Shown piece after piece: positions 27,410 to 37,310 of a stretch of 64,000 nucleotides of DNA; positions within the stretch are counted from its first letter, which is position 1, and every line of letters begins with the position of its first letter. The notes beneath the pieces are model-generated. The model searched no databases, was not told where the DNA came from, and saw only the letters and a program-made list of their open reading frames with translations. A program made the translations under genes and the position numbers. This DNA is from Indolivaga macrotermitis (GTDB lineage Bacteria > Bacteroidota > Bacteroidia > Bacteroidales > Dysgonomonadaceae): the NCBI RefSeq assembly GCF_900128985.1, contig NZ_FQUC01000002.1:248001-312000 (forward strand), in the 5' to 3' direction.

Positions 27410-30130
27410 ATGAAGAGAAAATTACTATTCATAATAACATTACTTCTCTGCTTATACAGTTATGGTCAGCAAAGTACCGGATTGAGAGGAAATGTTATAA
27501 ATTCTGCCACCAATAAACCAATACCAGGTATACAAGTAATTATTAAGGGGCAAAACCAATCGGCATTAACAGATACCAAAGGTGAATTCTATTTTATAAG
27601 CGTTGCATCCGGAGAAGATGTACTAGTATTTAGTTCTTCCGAAATTATTTCCAAAGAATTGCCAGTCACTATACAGCCCGACGTCACAACTTCATTGAAG
27701 GATGTAAAATTAGTTGCTATCGAAACAAATACCAATCTGGCTTTAGTTGGTATAAGTGATGAATCATTGTTGGATGATGACGAATCATCGTCCCAGGAAA
27801 TAAGTTCGATGGTTATTCTATCGAACGACCAATATTTGAGTAATGTACGCTATCAGCTATCCCCCTTACGCTTTAAGATCAGGGGTTATTCTAATATATA
27901 TGAGCAAAAATATATAAACGGAGTTACTTTTAACGACCAGAACAGAGGCGTTTTCAACTATGCTTCAATAGGAGCTTTAAACGACCTTACCCGAAACGGG
28001 GACGTTGTTAATTATCATGGTCCGAGTACTTTTACTTTCGGATCGATCGGAGGTACGGAGAATATAAATATGCGTGCCGGCAACTATGCAAAAGGAACCA
28101 AACTTACACTATCATATACAAACAGGTTGTATTATCTAAGGGGTATGGCCAGCTATTCCACAGGGTTACAGGATAACGGATGGGCATTTACGGCTGCCGT
28201 CGGAGGAAGATATTCGGATGAAGGAAACGTGGATGGAACATTTTATCACAATTTTTCTTACGCTATAGCTTTAGAAAAACAATGGAACAACGGGCAGCAC
28301 AGTCTATCCTTCACTACATTCGGGTCACCGGTCGAGAGAGCCCAACAATCAGCATCGTATCAGGAAGCCTATGATCTGACAGGTGATAACCTTTATAATC
28401 CTAACTGGGGATGGCAAAACGGGAAAAAGAGGAATTCCAGAATTGTCAAAGCCTATGATCCCACTGCTATTGTTTCCCATATATGGAAAATAAACGAAAA
28501 AACAACATTAACAACAGGCGTCGGTTCACACTATGCCCGGTATGGGAACACAGCTCTTAACTGGTATAATGCTCCGGATCCTAGACCGGACTATTACCGG
28601 TATATGCCTTCGTACTTTTCCGATGTCGAAAGCGTCCATGATTACTATACAGAGTTGTGGAAATCGAAAAATACTTCTACCGGGCAAATAAACTGGTACG
28701 ACATGTACCGGGCAAATAAACTGGCAAAAGATCAGGGAGAAGGTGCATTGTATATAGTCGAAGAACGTAGAAGCGACTTATTTGAAACCTCTCTAAATTC
28801 CACAATAAATACACAGATAAGCGAAAGAAACAAACTGACGGCAGGTGTAGGGATACGCACATCCCAATCGAAGCAGTTTAAGACTGTGGACGATTTATTA
28901 GGAGCCAACTATGTTTTAGATGTAGACAAATTTGCCGAAAGGGATTTCCCGGGAAATTCAGATATTATCCAGAACGACCTGAATCGTCCGGACCGCAAAG
29001 CTTATGAAGGAGACATATTCGGTTACGATTATCGTTTAAATATCAATTCGGCAAACATCTGGGCTCAGAATCAATATACGACTAGCCTGTTCGATTTCTA
29101 TTACGGGTTCAACCTTAGTTATACCGATTTCCAGCGCGACGGAAAAATGAAAAACGGCCGCTATGAAAATAATTCTTACGGAAAAGGTACTAAACATTCT
29201 TTTGTAGATTTCGGAGTAAAGGCCGGACTGACTTATAAGATTACAGGCCGGCACCTGATAACCGGTAACATTAGTTATGCTACCGAAGCGCCATTGCCTA
29301 ATAATGCTTATATCTCGCCCCGTATTTCGGATGATGCGATCAATAATATAGAAAGTGGGAAAGTTTTTTCAGCCGATCTGAATTATATATTTTCCATGCC
29401 GTCACTAACGGGCCGTATATCTGTATTCCAAACGAATTTCTATGATCAGATAAGCAGAATCAGTTATTATCATGATACTGAAAGGACTTTTGTAAATCAT
29501 ACTTTATCCAATATGAGTAAAGTGAACCGGGGTTTTGAACTCGGAGTAAATTACAAGATTAATACAAATTGGAACATTGATTTAGCCGGAACAGTTGCCG
29601 AATACTATTATAGCAATAATCCGGATGGTAGTATCAGTTATGAGAATGGTAAAGAAAAAAATATCGAAGAAAAGGTATATCTTAAAAATTACTATGTAGG
29701 GGCTACTCCTCAAACAGCAGGCACATTGGGTATAAACTATTTTTACGATTATTGGTTCTTAAGTGCCAACCTGAATGGATTTGCGCGGAACTATATAGAA
29801 ATAGCACCTCTCCGCCGTCTTGCTTCGAACTATTCAGGAATAAATCCTTCAGATGAAGCAGCGATGGAGGCTTACAATATACTTGTAGATCAGGAACGTT
29901 TTGGCAGTGGTTATACACTTGACCTTTCTATAGGCAAAGTTTTGTATTTGTCTAATAACAGAGCCATTAACCTCAATTTTTCATTCAACAACATAACAAA
30001 CAGAAGAAATATAAAAACAGGAGGATATGAACAAGGGCGATTAGATATTACAGCTCCCCGTAAGTTCGCCTCTAAATATTATTATATGCAAGGAATCAAT
30101 TGCTTCTTAAATGCAAGCTACAGATTTTAA
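27410..30130 (+). CDS. TonB-dependent receptor with carboxypeptidase-regulatory N-domain
   Basis: A 906-residue outer-membrane receptor. A signal peptide ends near SYGQQ. A CarboxypepD_reg-like domain follows (GLRGNVINSATNKPIPGIQV), then a plug (FKIRGYSNIYEQKYINGVTF) and a beta barrel ending in a terminal aromatic (FLNASYRF). Energy-dependent uptake by TonB is established for the family. It starts about 30 nt after a strong terminator and is followed 49 nt later by a DUF5689 lipoprotein, so the two may form a receptor plus surface-lipoprotein pair. Given the flanking nucleases, nucleotides or oligonucleotides are the likeliest cargo (inference). Confidence 0.88.
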   Translation: MKRKLLFIITLLLCLYSYGQQSTGLRGNVINSATNKPIPGIQVIIKGQNQSALTDTKGEFYFISVASGEDVLVFSSSEIISKELPVTIQPDVTTSLKDVKLVAIETNTNLALVGISDESLLDDDESSSQEISSMVILSNDQYLSNVRYQLSPLRFKIRGYSNIYEQKYINGVTFNDQNRGVFNYASIGALNDLTRNGDVVNYHGPSTFTFGSIGGTENINMRAGNYAKGTKLTLSYTNRLYYLRGMASYSTGLQDNGWAFTAAVGGRYSDEGNVDGTFYHNFSYAIALEKQWNNGQHSLSFTTFGSPVERAQQSASYQEAYDLTGDNLYNPNWGWQNGKKRNSRIVKAYDPTAIVSHIWKINEKTTLTTGVGSHYARYGNTALNWYNAPDPRPDYYRYMPSYFSDVESVHDYYTELWKSKNTSTGQINWYDMYRANKLAKDQGEGALYIVEERRSDLFETSLNSTINTQISERNKLTAGVGIRTSQSKQFKTVDDLLGANYVLDVDKFAERDFPGNSDIIQNDLNRPDRKAYEGDIFGYDYRLNINSANIWAQNQYTTSLFDFYYGFNLSYTDFQRDGKMKNGRYENNSYGKGTKHSFVDFGVKAGLTYKITGRHLITGNISYATEAPLPNNAYISPRISDDAINNIESGKVFSADLNYIFSMPSLTGRISVFQTNFYDQISRISYYHDTERTFVNHTLSNMSKVNRGFELGVNYKINTNWNIDLAGTVAEYYYSNNPDGSISYENGKEKNIEEKVYLKNYYVGATPQTAGTLGINYFYDYWFLSANLNGFARNYIEIAPLRRLASNYSGINPSDEAAMEAYNILVDQERFGSGYTLDLSIGKVLYLSNNRAINLNFSFNNITNRRNIKTGGYEQGRLDITAPRKFASKYYYMQGINCFLNASYRF

Positions 30131-30179
30131 TCTGAGAACCTTGTAATAAAAACTAAGTAAACAATAAAATAGACCAGAT

Positions 30180-31529
30180 ATGGATACTTTAAAGAAAATA
30201 TTTTATCTAATCCTCACTGTATTAAGCATTACATCTTGTACTCGCGATTATGATGCTCCCCTTATTCCCGAACCATCGTATGATGGAAAAGTGAACTTAA
30301 CAATTGCCGAATTGAAGAAAAAGTATGCTAATACAGTTTCGGGTACTCCCACACTTATCGATGTAGACTATGTTATTAAAGGATATGTAACAGCAAATGA
30401 TAAGTCGGGAAATATATTTAAGCAATTGTATATTCAGGATGGTAGTGCAGCCATTAATATAGGAATAGACCAAAACAGTATTTATACTTCGCTCAATGTG
30501 GGACAAGAAGTTTTTATAAATCTGCACGGTTTTAGTATCGTTAATTATGGAGGCGAATTGCAAATTGGCTATGACGGAACCAACGCAAACCGTATAGCAT
30601 GGGATATATTCGACGCACAGACTTTTTTGAACGGGTGGCCGGACGAATCGAAAGCAACTCCTAAAACAGTTAATATGAATAGCCTTACTCCCGATATGGT
30701 AAATATGCTGGTTCGTCTCGACAATGTTTATTTCGTAAACGGAGGGAAAAATAATTTTGCAGCAAACGATGCGACAACAAATGAAGCCATCAAAAACGGA
30801 AACGGGAATACATTAGATGTAAGGACCAGTTCCTATGCCAATTTTGCTGCCAACTTATTGCCTTCCGGATCGGGTTCTATCATCGGAATACTGGGACGTT
30901 TTAATAGTTCCTGGCAACTATTGGTTAGATCAACAGACGATCTGATCAATTTTGGAGGTGAGCTTCCGGGAACACTTGATCCCGAAACACCTGCGGCGGA
31001 AGTTGTATTCAATGAAACATTTGGCGACGGATACTACCCATCCGGTAACAGACCGAAAATTGCAGATTTCACAGACTTCGATATGAAGTCTCCGGTTGTG
31101 TACACTGATGCAACAGGAAATGCCGATGTACGCAGTATTTCAGGGGACAATGGAGTACATGTCTGGTTCCCGGCCAACAACAATTCGCAATTAAAGATTT
31201 CGGGTATAAACACCAGTGGTAAGTCTAATTTAGTATTATCTTACCAAGTAGCAGCTAATCTGTATGATGCCGGTTCGAGCGGAAATCTGAATGCTATAAC
31301 AGTAAAGTGCAACGGAACAAGTCTTAGTGTCCCAAGCACTCCTGTCTCGAATGCAAATGGAGATAATTCTAAATTCTATACATTCAGATTCGAAAATATT
31401 GTTGCAACTGAAAATCTGACTCTCGAATTTGCCACTACTGCGGAAGCAAATGCGATAGGCTTACGCCTTGATAATATCAAGATAGAAGTGAAAAGCGACA
31501 ATATTGTATTGGAAGCTTCCAATAAGTAA
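30180..31529 (+). CDS. DUF5689-type OB-fold surface lipoprotein
   Basis: A 449-residue lipoprotein (LTVLSITSCTRD lipobox). The N-terminal part matches DUF5689: LTIAELKKKYA, VIKGYVTANDKSGNIFKQL, LYIQDGSAAINIGID and the LNVGQEVFINLHGFSIVNYGGELQIG OB-like barrel. The C-terminal ~170 residues form a jelly-roll-like binding domain ending ANAIGLRLDNIKIEVK. DUF5689 proteins of Bacteroidetes often accompany extracellular nucleases. It sits between a TonB receptor and an EEP nuclease, consistent with presenting polynucleotide at the cell surface (inference). Confidence 0.75.
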   Translation: MDTLKKIFYLILTVLSITSCTRDYDAPLIPEPSYDGKVNLTIAELKKKYANTVSGTPTLIDVDYVIKGYVTANDKSGNIFKQLYIQDGSAAINIGIDQNSIYTSLNVGQEVFINLHGFSIVNYGGELQIGYDGTNANRIAWDIFDAQTFLNGWPDESKATPKTVNMNSLTPDMVNMLVRLDNVYFVNGGKNNFAANDATTNEAIKNGNGNTLDVRTSSYANFAANLLPSGSGSIIGILGRFNSSWQLLVRSTDDLINFGGELPGTLDPETPAAEVVFNETFGDGYYPSGNRPKIADFTDFDMKSPVVYTDATGNADVRSISGDNGVHVWFPANNNSQLKISGINTSGKSNLVLSYQVAANLYDAGSSGNLNAITVKCNGTSLSVPSTPVSNANGDNSKFYTFRFENIVATENLTLEFATTAEANAIGLRLDNIKIEVKSDNIVLEASNK

Positions 31530-31607
31530 ATTTATATTCGGAAACAACATATTCATAATACAATATTTGCTTACTTATCAAATCAATTAGTATTATTAAA
31601 TACAATA

Positions 31608-32636
31608 ATGAAAAGAACAATATTAATTTATATTTGTATACACTGCTTATTTTCACTGAACATATTTGCCCAGAAAAAATTAGGTGTATATTCTGTTGCA
31701 TTTTATAATCTGGAGAATTTATATGATACTGAAAATGATCCTTTGACAAATGATGAAGAATTTACACCGAAAGGGTCAATGCAATGGACAGACGAAAAGT
31801 ATCAGAAGAAGTTAGAGAACATGGCTTCTGTTATAAGTAAGCTTGGAAGAGAATACTGCCCAGGAGGGCCTATAGCTATTGGTGTTTCGGAAATTGAGAA
31901 CAGAAAGGTTCTTGAAGACTTGATAAATACAGGTGCTTTAACAGAAATGGGATTAGATATTATACACTACGATTCGCCGGATCGCAGAGGTGTGGATGTT
32001 GCATTATTATATAACCCAAAACTATTTCAGGTTACTTCATCTAAAGCATATCCTTATATACTTCCGGGTGATGCTACTTTCAAAACAAGAGATGTACTGT
32101 TAGCTAGTGGAACTTTGGCGGGAGAATCCTTTCATATTTTAGTAAACCATTGGCCATCCAGACGGGGAGAGAAATCGTCGGAACTAAGGGAATTTGCTGC
32201 TGCAATCAATATACACATTGCCGATTCCATATATAAAGCAAACCCTTTAGCTAAAATTGTGATAATGGGAGACCTCAATGATGACCCTACTAATAAGAGT
32301 TGTCAGAGAGTATTGAATGCCAAGAAAAATCGGGACGAGGTAAAACCCGGAGGGTTATTCAATACGATGTGGACTTTTTATGACAAAGGCATAGGTTCTC
32401 TTTCTTATAAAGGTCAATGGAATCTTTTCGATCAGATAATTATTTCCGAAAGTTTATTAGGAAAAGATTACTCTTCTTTAAAGTATTGGAAATCTCAAAT
32501 ATTCAATAGTGATTTCTTAATTCAAAAAGAAGGAAAAAACAAGGGATATCCTCTACGTACTTTCTCTGAAGGTAAATTTATAAATGGATATAGCGACCAT
32601 TTTCCGGTGTTGATATATATAGTTAAAAACTTATAG
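31608..32636 (+). CDS. Exported endonuclease/exonuclease/phosphatase (EEP) family protein
   Basis: A 342-residue exported protein (HCLFSLNIFAQKK signal end). EEP motifs appear in order: FYNLENLYD (metal Asn), GVSEIENRKVL (metal Glu), YDSPDRRGVDVALLYN, VNHWPSRRGEKS, VIMGDLNDDPTN (Asp-x-Asn) and GYSDHFPVLI (catalytic Asp-His). The family hydrolyses phosphodiesters in DNA, RNA or nucleotides. It lies 78 nt after the DUF5689 lipoprotein and fits as the periplasmic or surface finishing enzyme of the locus. Confidence 0.88.
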   Translation: MKRTILIYICIHCLFSLNIFAQKKLGVYSVAFYNLENLYDTENDPLTNDEEFTPKGSMQWTDEKYQKKLENMASVISKLGREYCPGGPIAIGVSEIENRKVLEDLINTGALTEMGLDIIHYDSPDRRGVDVALLYNPKLFQVTSSKAYPYILPGDATFKTRDVLLASGTLAGESFHILVNHWPSRRGEKSSELREFAAAINIHIADSIYKANPLAKIVIMGDLNDDPTNKSCQRVLNAKKNRDEVKPGGLFNTMWTFYDKGIGSLSYKGQWNLFDQIIISESLLGKDYSSLKYWKSQIFNSDFLIQKEGKNKGYPLRTFSEGKFINGYSDHFPVLIYIVKNL

Positions 32637-32762
32637 TATAATCCTATATGGTAGGTAGTAGATTTATTGATACAGATCAATTATATTCCTGTACTTCTTC
32701 CAAACCAATAACTTAGGGTAATAACTTCACATAGCAGAGCTTTTCACTTCTAGCCAACCGCA

Positions 32763-32799
32763 AATCACCTGCCCAAGAATGAGACAGGTGATTGTTTTT
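32763..32799 (+). terminator. Terminator after the EEP nuclease
   Basis: AATCACCTG (32763-32771) pairs with CAGGTGATT (32785-32793), followed by GTTTTTAT. It faces the convergent efflux operon. Confidence 0.75.
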
Positions 32800-32882
32800 A
32801 TAGGGACTAATAGGTGTAAGATATATTTTTATAGCAGACAAAGAGAAAACATATAGCAAGTAGTAATGTGATCTTCAGGTTT

Positions 32883-34199
32883 TCAATCCATATAAGACAG
32901 AGCTTGTCCGCTAATCTGCATCAGTGATATTTCGCACAGCTTAGTATTGTACTGAGCCTGCACCAAGCGTTCTTCCGCTTCTAAAAGACTATTTTGCGCT
33001 TCCCGCAGCTCCAAACCAGATAGTTCACCCAGTTTATAACGTTCCATCGCGATCTCATAATTGTCATAAGCTGTTTCCAGATTCTCTTTTTCCAGATTAG
33101 AAAGCTCGATGTTATTCTGATAAGCCATCCACATGTTAGCAAAGTCAGTTTTTACCGAAAGCTGAAGTTGCTCATATTCCAGTTCACGCTTTTTTATATC
33201 CAACTTTGCATTTTTCTGCCTTCTGTTTTTATTAAATCCATCGAAAAGATTAAACCCGACGGTTATTCCATAGTTGAAACCCAGATTTTTTTGCCAGTCA
33301 TAATTCCCGGCTCCGTAAAAGTTCTGAGTATAACCATATCCTGCATTCAATCTAACATAAGGATAATTATCTTTTTGTGCTATTTTAAGATCAAGTACGC
33401 TGATATTTTTTTGCCTCTGCGATAGAAGCAGGTATGTATTACCTGCCAAAGTTTTATCCCATAAATCTTCTTTTGCAAATAGGGCATCATAACTAATGAG
33501 CGTATCAGATACCATTACCTGTTGTTCGACATCTCTGATAGCCATCATCTGATTAAGATTGGTACGAGCAACAAATAAAACTTCATATTGCTTGATAAGC
33601 TTAGAGCTATCACTGTTGAAATCTACTTTAGCCTGTTGCAACTCCATACGTGAACCTGCTCCGATCTGGTAACGGGATTCAACGATCCGGACACGTTCTT
33701 TAGACAATTTTACCGCGTATTTTAGATTCTCAAGACGGATATTTTGCTGTACATAATTGTAATATTCGGCAGCCAGTTGGGCTATAAAATTTTCAATAGC
33801 GACACGGGTATTCAGTTCTCCAGTGTCTTTCATTTCCCTTAGTCTCTTATAATTAGATTGTATATTAAATCCGTCGAACACTGTCCAGTTAAGGTTTATT
33901 CCGGCATCCAGAACCTGATTATGAACCCCGTTATCCTTGATAGATTCACCGTCAGCCGTTTTTTGAGTAGTATTGTTTATTGTCCCCGAATATCCGGCAT
34001 TCAAGTCAAGTGTCGGTAAATATCCGGCATTGCCTATAGTATAATTATTATTGGCAATTTGCTGATCATTACGCACAATCCGAATATCAAAATTCTGTTC
34101 CAATCCTATTTCAAGGCAGCGATTCAGATTTAGTATTTCCTGAGATTGAGCGGTGCAGCAAATAGTCAGAAATATTACAATAGTTAGTAGGCTTTTCAT
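32883..34199 (-). CDS. TolC-family outer-membrane efflux channel
   Basis: A 438-residue protein with a signal peptide (LLTIVIFLTICCTAQSQ) and two TolC half-repeats. Each starts with a LxxALxxN-like helix (LNLNRCLEIGLEQNFDIRIV) and has long coiled-coil stretches (ENLKYAVKLSKERVRIVESRYQIGAGSRMELQQ). It is the outer-membrane duct of the tripartite efflux pump encoded upstream. It starts 69 nt after the RND gene and is the last gene of the three-gene operon. Confidence 0.92.
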   Translation of the reverse strand: MKSLLTIVIFLTICCTAQSQEILNLNRCLEIGLEQNFDIRIVRNDQQIANNNYTIGNAGYLPTLDLNAGYSGTINNTTQKTADGESIKDNGVHNQVLDAGINLNWTVFDGFNIQSNYKRLREMKDTGELNTRVAIENFIAQLAAEYYNYVQQNIRLENLKYAVKLSKERVRIVESRYQIGAGSRMELQQAKVDFNSDSSKLIKQYEVLFVARTNLNQMMAIRDVEQQVMVSDTLISYDALFAKEDLWDKTLAGNTYLLLSQRQKNISVLDLKIAQKDNYPYVRLNAGYGYTQNFYGAGNYDWQKNLGFNYGITVGFNLFDGFNKNRRQKNAKLDIKKRELEYEQLQLSVKTDFANMWMAYQNNIELSNLEKENLETAYDNYEIAMERYKLGELSGLELREAQNSLLEAEERLVQAQYNTKLCEISLMQISGQALSYMD

Positions 34200-34268
34200 A
34201 TATAGCTAAAATTATATTCTATAAACTTTATATCGAATAATGTTTTCTTAATTCTTTAATTGATAGCA

Positions 34269-37200
34269 TCATATATCTTTTCTCAGACGCTTTTCACGAT
34301 TAGTTGAAATGAACATATACATTGCCGGGACAACAAATATGGTAAGCATTGTAGACACTAACATACCTCCGACAACAGCTACACCCATCGCTATACGTCC
34401 GTTAGAACCTTCGGCACTTGCAAATATGAGGGGTAACAACCCAAGAATAGTAGCAAAACTGGTCATCAAAATAGGGCGCAAACGTTGAACTGCAGCACCT
34501 TGTATCGATTCGAGTTTGCTCATACCCGATTCCTGACGTTGGTTTGCAAACTCAACTATCAGTATTCCATTCTTCGCAACAAGTCCTATCAACATAATAA
34601 TACCTATCTGGCTGAAGATATTCATCGTTATATCACCAAAGTACATAAACATTAAGGCTCCTGCTATAGCCAGAGGCACCGTAAGCATGATTACCAAAGG
34701 ATCTTTAAAGCTCTCGAACTGTGCAGCCAAGATCAGGAAGATAAGAACAACAGCCAGAATGAATGCAAACATAAGGCTAGACGAGCTTTCTCGAAAGTCC
34801 TTCGAGTCTCCTGATAAAGCTGTACGAAAAGTTTCATCGAGAGTTTCCTTGGCAATCTTGTCCATTTCGTCCAGCCCTCGACCGATAGTCACACCCGGAG
34901 CAAGCCCGGAAGATACAGTAGCCGAGTTAAAACGATTATAGCGATAAAGCTGAGGAGGAGCTACCGTTTCGCGAAGTTCGACCAGATTATCCATTTGAAT
35001 CATGTTTCCATTGAGGCTTTTCAGATAGATCGATTTAAGATCGAGGGGCGTATTCCTTTGTTGACGATTTATCTCTCCAAGTATCTGATATTGCTTGCCA
35101 TTCATGTAAAAATATCCCATACGTTGACCGCTGAGTGCATATTGAAGGGTTTCACCTATATCTCTGGTACTGACTCCCAATACGGCAGCCTTATCCCTGT
35201 CTATAATAATCTGAGTTTCGGGTTTCGTAAATTTGAGATTTACATCGGCCATCTGAAACAGAGGGCTCTCCTGTACCTTTTGCATAAAAATAGGGATAAA
35301 CTTCTGTAATTGTTCTATATTGGGAGCTTGTAAGACGTATTGAATAGGCATACTGGTACGCCGTCCTCCGAATGTAGATTGCTGTTGTACAAAAGCACGG
35401 GCTTCGGTTTGTTTCCGTAATACCGATGCTAAGTCATTTGCAATTTCCATCTGGCTTCTTTTCCTATCTTTAATATCAGGAAGTACGAGGCTGATATTTC
35501 CCCCACCCGATCTTGCTCTTACTATATTAAACAGACGTTCGGGGGCTACTGAATCAGTTATATCCGAAATTTTGGTTGTATAATCCCTGTAAAATTCAAA
35601 AGTTGCTCCTTCAGGACCACTGGTGCGGATGGATACTTGCGAACGGTCTTCGAGAGGTGCCATTTCAGAAGGAATTTTACTCAAAAAGAATCCGATTGCA
35701 ACAAGTGTTACTGCGATAATCGGCCACAGCATCATTTTATGCAGCAGAAAGTATTCCAAAGCCTTATGGTAACCATTATTCATACCTTTAAAGAAAGGTT
35801 CCGTTTTACGATAAAACCATCCGGGCTTGTCATTCCGCTTCAGTAATTTGGTCGAAAGCATCGGAGTGAATGTTAAAGCTACGAATGCCGATATAAGTAC
35901 CGCCCCTGAAATTACAATACTAAATTCGCGAAAAAGTCTTCCGGTCATTCCCTGTAGAAAAACAATAGGGAAGAATACGGCAACCAGAGTTATAGTCGTT
36001 GATATTACGGCAAAGAATATTTCTTTCGAACCTTCTATTCCCGCTTGTAAAGGTGACATTCCATCCTCTATCTTAAGGTATATGTTTTCAGTAACAACTA
36101 TAGCATCGTCTACCACAAGACCTACAGCCAAAACGACAGCAAGCATAGATAATACATTGATAGAAAAGCCTCCGAGATACATCACAAAGAAAGCTCCGAC
36201 CAGAGAAATTGGTATTACTACGCAAGGAACTAATGTAACACGCCAGTCGCGAAGGAAAAGGAAAATAATAAGCACCACCAGAAGGAATGCAATATATATA
36301 GTCTCTTGTACTTCGTAGATAGAAGCCCTGACAAATTTCGTATTATCGAAGGCAATACCTAATTGGACATCTTCAGGAAGGTCTTTTTTCATTTGTTCCA
36401 GACGAATCGCTGTTTCATCTGATATTTCGATCTGATTGGCTCCCGGTTGAGGGATAATAACCGTACTGACCATAGGCACGCCATTCTTACGCATAAAGTT
36501 GCGTGGATTTTCGGCTCCAAGTTCGGCTGTACCTATATCCTTGAATCGTACTATATTGTAATTATCTTCTCTGATGACCAGATTATTAAATTCTTCGGGC
36601 GTTTGCATAAGCCCCAAAGTCCGGATACTAAGTTCGAGGCTGTTACCTTCTATACTTCCCGAAGGTAGCTCTACGTTTTCTTTATCTATAGCATTCTTTA
36701 CATCGATAGGCGTTACTCCATATGCAGCCATCTTTACAGGATCGAGCCAAAGGCGCATCGAGTAACGATGTTGTCCCCATATCTCAACGGAACTTACATT
36801 CGGAATGGTTTGCAAGCGTTCTTTTATGGTGAGCTCGGCTATTTCACTAAGTTCTAGTAATGACCGCTTCGGGCTTTCTATCGTAATCTGTATAATAGGA
36901 TTGGCATCGGCATCGGCTTTCGATACTGTAGGAGGGTCACAATCACGAGGCAAATACCTTTGTGCTCTTGATACTTTGTCGCGCACATCGTTTGCCGCAG
37001 TCTCAAGATCTACTGAAAGTTCGAACTCAACAGTAATCGAACTTGAACCCTGGCTACTTGAGCTAGTAAGGGAACGGATCCCCGGTATACCATTGATATT
37101 CTGTTCCAATGGCTCTGTTATCTGGCTTTCGATAATTTCGGCATTCGCTCCCGGATAAGAAACCGAAACTGTTATTATCGGATTGTCTATATTAGGATAT

Positions 37201-37307
37201 TCACGTATTCCCAGATATGTATACCCGACCATTCCCAATAAGAAAATGACCAGAATAAATACAGTTGCCAATACAGGTCTTCGGATACTTAATTCTGATA
37301 TAAGCAT
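34269..37307 (-). CDS. RND efflux transporter, AcrB/HAE1 type
   Basis: A 1012-residue inner-membrane proton-driven pump. The first helix is RPVLATVFILVIFLLGMVGY. The TM4 proton-relay aspartates are in LAVGLVVDDAIVVTENI, and the second half shows LMIGLVAKNGILIVEFANQR. The two large porter domains and 12-helix plan are as expected for hydrophobe/amphiphile RND pumps. It follows the adaptor gene by 3 nt. The substrate is not deducible; detergents, bile-type compounds or drugs are usual for the family. Confidence 0.95.
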   Translation of the reverse strand: MLISELSIRRPVLATVFILVIFLLGMVGYTYLGIREYPNIDNPIITVSVSYPGANAEIIESQITEPLEQNINGIPGIRSLTSSSSQGSSSITVEFELSVDLETAANDVRDKVSRAQRYLPRDCDPPTVSKADADANPIIQITIESPKRSLLELSEIAELTIKERLQTIPNVSSVEIWGQHRYSMRLWLDPVKMAAYGVTPIDVKNAIDKENVELPSGSIEGNSLELSIRTLGLMQTPEEFNNLVIREDNYNIVRFKDIGTAELGAENPRNFMRKNGVPMVSTVIIPQPGANQIEISDETAIRLEQMKKDLPEDVQLGIAFDNTKFVRASIYEVQETIYIAFLLVVLIIFLFLRDWRVTLVPCVVIPISLVGAFFVMYLGGFSINVLSMLAVVLAVGLVVDDAIVVTENIYLKIEDGMSPLQAGIEGSKEIFFAVISTTITLVAVFFPIVFLQGMTGRLFREFSIVISGAVLISAFVALTFTPMLSTKLLKRNDKPGWFYRKTEPFFKGMNNGYHKALEYFLLHKMMLWPIIAVTLVAIGFFLSKIPSEMAPLEDRSQVSIRTSGPEGATFEFYRDYTTKISDITDSVAPERLFNIVRARSGGGNISLVLPDIKDRKRSQMEIANDLASVLRKQTEARAFVQQQSTFGGRRTSMPIQYVLQAPNIEQLQKFIPIFMQKVQESPLFQMADVNLKFTKPETQIIIDRDKAAVLGVSTRDIGETLQYALSGQRMGYFYMNGKQYQILGEINRQQRNTPLDLKSIYLKSLNGNMIQMDNLVELRETVAPPQLYRYNRFNSATVSSGLAPGVTIGRGLDEMDKIAKETLDETFRTALSGDSKDFRESSSSLMFAFILAVVLIFLILAAQFESFKDPLVIMLTVPLAIAGALMFMYFGDITMNIFSQIGIIMLIGLVAKNGILIVEFANQRQESGMSKLESIQGAAVQRLRPILMTSFATILGLLPLIFASAEGSNGRIAMGVAVVGGMLVSTMLTIFVVPAMYMFISTNREKRLRKDI

Positions 37308-37310
37308 GAT

